Shown here piece by piece: positions 63,772 to 64,000 of a DNA stretch of 64,000 nucleotides. The notes under the pieces were generated by a model. The model saw only the letters and a program-made list of their open reading frames with translations. It was not told the origin of the DNA and made no database searches. A program made the position numbers and the translations under genes. The stretch's first letter is position 1. Each line of letters begins with the position of its first letter. Source of the DNA: Loigolactobacillus iwatensis (GTDB taxonomy: Bacteria; Bacillota; Bacilli; Lactobacillales; Lactobacillaceae); contig NZ_RHNP01000004.1 in the NCBI RefSeq assembly GCF_003950295.1, positions 88,807 through 152,806 on the forward strand. The letters are read 5' to 3'.

Positions 63772-63811
63772 ACAGCGTTAGAAGTTAGGCAACTTCTAAT
63801 GCTGTTTTTTT
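63772..63811 (+). terminator. Terminator at the end of the insertion sequence
   Basis: ACAGCGTTAGAAGTT/AACTTCTAATGCTGT stem with loop AGGC, followed by T7 on the plus strand. It would stop transcripts leaving frr. Confidence 0.85.
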
Positions 63812-64000
63812 ATTTGGTTTGGTGCGCATTTGTTGTAGTTTGATCCGTGAAACTAAATGGTGATAGTTACGAAAACCAAAAGCCGTTCGCTGGATCTGTT
63901 TGATCATACGATTGATGCCCTCGATGGGACCGTTCGAATACTTTGATTCACTGGCATTGAGGATGATCTCTAGGTTCTTCTTGAAGGTGATTAGCGTGGC
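63785..64000 (-). CDS. ISL3-family transposase, C-terminal part (partial)
   Basis: I read 71 codons and a stop on the minus strand. SKYSNGPIEGINRMIKQIQR followed by TAFGFRNYHHLVSRIKL is the C-terminal DDE block of ISL3 transposases, including the glutamate in GPIEG. No frameshift is seen in the visible part; the N-terminus lies outside the window, so integrity is unknown. Confidence 0.9.
   Translation of the reverse strand, partial: ATLITFKKNLEIILNASESKYSNGPIEGINRMIKQIQRTAFGFRNYHHLVSRIKLQQMRTKPNKKTALEVA

Larger units (their letters stand above)
63738..64000 (-). mobile_element. ISL3-family insertion sequence (one end; runs out of window)
   Basis: The left edge is taken as GGCTCTCTGTCAAATCCTGT at 63738, the GGCTCT-TGTCAAA form typical of ISL3-family terminal repeats. 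It is followed by the 3' end of the transposase gene on the minus strand. The far end and any 8-bp target duplication are beyond the window. Confidence 0.8.

Overview
This 64-kb window is a chromosomal housekeeping segment of a low-GC Gram-positive bacterium. The gene set and order point to the family Lactobacillaceae: rpoY-rnjA, def, typA-ylaN-ftsW-pyc-ylbF-ylbG-rsmD-coaD-ylbL-comEA-comEB-comEC-holA, tuf-tig-clpX-engB, rnz-SDR-lapA-recJ-apt, lexA with ynzC and yneF, and rpsB-tsf-pyrH-frr. D-lactate dehydrogenase, a mevalonate-pathway HMG-CoA synthase and an EIIABC-type fructose PTS support this. The species cannot be named from the sequence alone.

Layout. 1-4.2 kb: partial lipid kinase, RNase J1 with RpoY, a membrane-anchored hypothetical protein and peptide deformylase. 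4.3-9.96 kb: a degenerate lactate-dehydrogenase-like protein, a UPF0223 protein, an inositol-phosphatase-family enzyme, BipA/TypA, YlaN and FtsW. 10-21 kb: pyruvate carboxylase, then a YlbF/YlbG-RsmD-CoaD-YlbL run and the complete comEA-comEB-comEC locus with holA. 21-31.3 kb: S20, S15, DapA, RNase J2, a TPR protein, EF-Tu, trigger factor, ClpX, EngB and a MazG-like pyrophosphohydrolase. 31.3-37.9 kb: an SDR oxidoreductase translationally coupled to a DUF2829 (Tad2-like) protein, a 45-residue small protein, a polar amino-acid ABC transporter, UvrC and an M50-like membrane protein. 38-43 kb: fruRKA operon and Obg. 43.4-50.7 kb: OatA-like acyltransferase, RNase Z, SDR, LapA-like protein, RecJ, Apt. 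50.9-59 kb: the more accessory stretch, with MvaS, a membrane protein, an alpha/beta hydrolase, tRNA-Ser(CGA), several small proteins, a proteasome-fold Ntn-hydrolase candidate, LexA with its operator, a PlsC-like acyltransferase, a TrmN6-like methyltransferase and a GIY-YIG protein. 59-64 kb: LdhD, S2, EF-Ts, UMP kinase and ribosome recycling factor, ending in the 3' end of an ISL3-family insertion sequence placed 7 bp after frr.

Most of the window is ordinary core genome with clear promoters (many with an extended -10 of the type TGnTAtaaT or TGnTAAAcT) and strong intrinsic terminators. The points most worth a second look are: the proteasome-like protein at 54.5 kb with a conserved Thr/Asp/Lys set; the DUF2829-SDR pair at 32 kb; the LDH-like protein that has lost the LDH catalytic residues; an intergenic palindromic repeat family present at three loci; the RNase J1/J2 pair in which J2 lacks a metal ligand; and several structured leaders (rpoY, rpsO, clpX-engB, rpsB-tsf). 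I found no CRISPR array, prophage or rRNA operon.
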